Assembly (NCBI RefSeq): GCF_003315595.1 | Contig: NZ_QNQU01000002.1 | Span: 124,001 to 188,000, forward strand | Length of the DNA: 64,000 nucleotides | Direction of reading: 5' to 3' | Origin: Pedobacter miscanthi | Lineage (GTDB): Bacteria; Bacteroidota; Bacteroidia; Sphingobacteriales; Sphingobacteriaceae | Part shown: positions 62,476 through 64,000 of the stretch, piece after piece | Layout of the letters: every line of letters starts with the position of its first letter | How positions within the stretch are numbered: the first letter of the stretch is position 1 | Position numbers and translations under genes: made by a program | The notes under the pieces: model-generated | Databases searched by the model: none | What the model was told of the DNA's origin: nothing | The model's input: the letters and a program-made list of their open reading frames with translations, nothing else

Positions 62476-63573
62476 ATGTTAAAAGGGCGATTACATATTC
62501 TACTTTTTGTTGCCGTAAGCATCACCGTAATGCTGATCAGTTACTTTTCTTTTCGTTACCTCTATAATAGCGCTGCTGAAAAACTATGGGCCAGCAAAAT
62601 GGAATCGGGTGCCAGAGAAAGCAGGGAAATTGGCCGCTTACTCGAGCAACAACTGCAGAGTGGCCTTCCGCAGGAAAAGGTAATCCACAACCTGCAGCAA
62701 AGCATAGAAAATACCGATACACAGGGCGAGTTTATCTGTATGTATGATAAAAACGGTATAGAACGCTGTCACCCCAACCCGGCTCTGATCGGGCAGAAAA
62801 TAGCAGCAGGCAATTCGATGCTTCTATCTGGTAATGGATCAATTCCTTTTAACGAAGCCATTGCCCAACAAAAAAGTATTGGCGGTACGAGGAGTTTTCC
62901 TAAGGCAAAAAACAGGAGTTCAGAAATCGTGAATATTTAGCCGGTTAAGGGCAGCGATTGGGTGGTGGCGGCACATGCCAATATTGAAGTACTACAAACA
63001 GAACTCTCTGGCCTTTATACCCGGTTTGTGGTTTGTTTTTTGGCTACGGCCCTGATTATTATTGGTAGCTGTTTATTGCTGATCAGACAGATTTACGGCA
63101 AGTATGAAAAAGCGGTTTCGCTGGAAATCAGCACCTTGAACGAAAAAGTAAATACCCTGGGCAGTTTAAATGAACAACTGGCTAAGCTACAGCAGGAAAA
63201 TGCGACTGTTAAGTTAAATCCAGACAAAGAAACTGTTCGGAAAAGAATTATCACCTATTTAAAAGATGAGTTGATCCATCTTGAGGTAACTGAAATTGCC
63301 TTTTTCTTTTTAGATGGCGCAACTGTAAATATCATAACGTATCACAACAAAAAATATTCGACCACATTAAGCCTGGATGAATTGATGAAACAGCTTGATG
63401 ACGAACTTTTTTACCGTGCCAACAGGCAGTTTATCATCAGCCTGAACTGCATTAAAACCATTTATGTTTATGGCAAAAATCAGTTAAAGATTGTGGTTTC
63501 GCCTGAACCCGAAGAAGCCATATTGATTAGTAAAAACAAGGTATCGGAATTTAAAAAATGGCTCGACCGGTAA
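62476..63573 (+). pseudogene. LytTR-type membrane regulator interrupted by in-frame TAG
   Basis: Two ORFs (62476-62940 and 62962-63573) are in the same frame, separated only by a TAG codon at 62938-62940. Read through, they give a 365-codon protein: one transmembrane helix (about 8-25), a Cache-like periplasmic domain (with FICMYDKNGIERCHPNPALIG and, after the stop, PVKGSDWVVAAHANI), a second helix (about 178-200), a coiled coil and a LytTR DNA-binding domain (about 255-360, with TVNIITYHNKKYSTTLSLDE and FYRANRQFIISLNCIKTIYV). The stop falls inside the Cache domain. A point mutation, a sequencing error or recoding are possible; a GTG start near 62962 could still give a cytoplasmic truncated form. 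Confidence 0.85.
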
Positions 63574-63743
63574 TTTTTACTCAGAGAGAATCATTGTAAA
63601 GCAATTGCTAATACCTGCGCCTTTGAGGAAAGACATTACAACAGATTTTTTACAAAAACTGCGTTGTAGCGGGTAAAATAATTGTATTTCAGTTATAAAT
63701 TTATATTTTAGGCCATTCAACAACCTAATTAACTTCACATCCC

Positions 63744-64000
63744 ATGCCCATACTTCCGGAAAGCGGTTCAATGGTGAGCACCCCTGAAAATAAGGGTAAG
63801 GCTTTCGAACTGGCTTTTGAAAAATATTGGGCACAACTCTACCATCATGCCCTGCGCAAACTGAACGATCAGGACATGGCTGAAGACCTGATACAGGAAT
63901 GTTTTGTAGTGCTTTGGAACAACGGCGACATGCTGGCAAAGGAAAGCGAATTACAGGCTTATCTTTATGGTGTGCTCCGTCATAAAATTCTCGATGTTTA
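63744..64000 (+). CDS. ECF RNA polymerase sigma factor, N-terminal fragment
   Basis: From the ATG at 63744 the frame is open to the window end (85 codons). It encodes FELAFEKYWAQLYHHALRKL and DMAEDLIQECFVVLWNNGDM, the sigma-70 region 2 signature of FecI-like ECF factors in Bacteroidota, which usually control TonB-receptor/SusCD genes through an anti-sigma factor. A reverse ORF across 63577-63939 is only its shadow. A weak -33/-7 pair (ATTG at 63681, TATATTTT at 63702) lies upstream with non-ideal spacing. Partners lie beyond the window. Confidence 0.88.
   Translation, partial: MPILPESGSMVSTPENKGKAFELAFEKYWAQLYHHALRKLNDQDMAEDLIQECFVVLWNNGDMLAKESELQAYLYGVLRHKILDV

Noticed and set aside
63577..63939. 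120-codon reverse ORF
   Set aside because: It is opposite the ECF sigma factor gene, whose forward frame has clear sigma region 2 motifs.

Overview
The window looks like a chromosomal segment of a member of the Bacteroidota, most likely a Pedobacter-type Sphingobacteriaceae. The evidence is a SusC/SusD pair, many glycoside hydrolase lipoproteins and secreted enzymes, TonB-dependent receptors with a carboxypeptidase-like N-terminal domain, TAnnTTTG-type promoter boxes, AT-rich leaders without strong Shine-Dalgarno sites, and abundant short intergenic repeats such as the CCGCTCGAAATGAC family. The assignment is by family resemblance only; no rRNA or tRNA gene is visible.

Layout. 1-1312 (minus): start of an RND multidrug efflux pump (permease fragment plus periplasmic adaptor). 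1775-6226: small housekeeping or unknown genes (DUF3592 protein, lipoprotein, AAA ATPase, Crp/Fnr regulator, metallophosphoesterase). 6638-13097 (plus): a probable phosphate-scavenging operon with an Oar-like TonB-dependent receptor, S1/P1 nuclease, ENPP-type phosphodiesterase and GDPD, preceded by four TTAAC direct repeats at 10-12 bp spacing that look like a Pho box. 13534-14361: a secreted esterase, followed by a 1 kb repeat region that includes a regular array of 21-bp units.

15400-52127: a large glycan-utilisation region. It holds two GH92 alpha-mannosidases, a GH95 alpha-fucosidase, a very large GH2, a GH71/99-like protein, two sialate O-acetylesterases, an MFS sugar transporter, a cytochrome-c/dehydrogenase-type protein with a ThuA partner, a GDSL-alpha/beta-hydrolase fusion, a SusC/SusD pair with a WbsX/GH99-like lipoprotein, a GH3, a ROK kinase, a LacI regulator and a membrane-tethered SARP-like regulator. 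Together they would bind, import, deacetylate and degrade a fucosylated, mannose-containing glycan; the exact substrate cannot be read from sequence.

52532-58426 (minus): a compact contractile injection system (CIS) gene set: sheath, tube, a very short tape-measure-like protein, a 56-aa DUF5908 protein, a Vgr spike, PAAR tip and an unknown 303-aa protein in the usual effector position. No baseplate, LysM, second tube or AAA ATPase gene is in the window. Divergent from it is an enhancin-like M60 metallopeptidase with a ricin-type lectin domain.

60885-64000: two haem/cytochrome P460-type proteins, a LytTR membrane regulator broken by an in-frame amber codon, and the start of an ECF sigma factor gene running off the edge.
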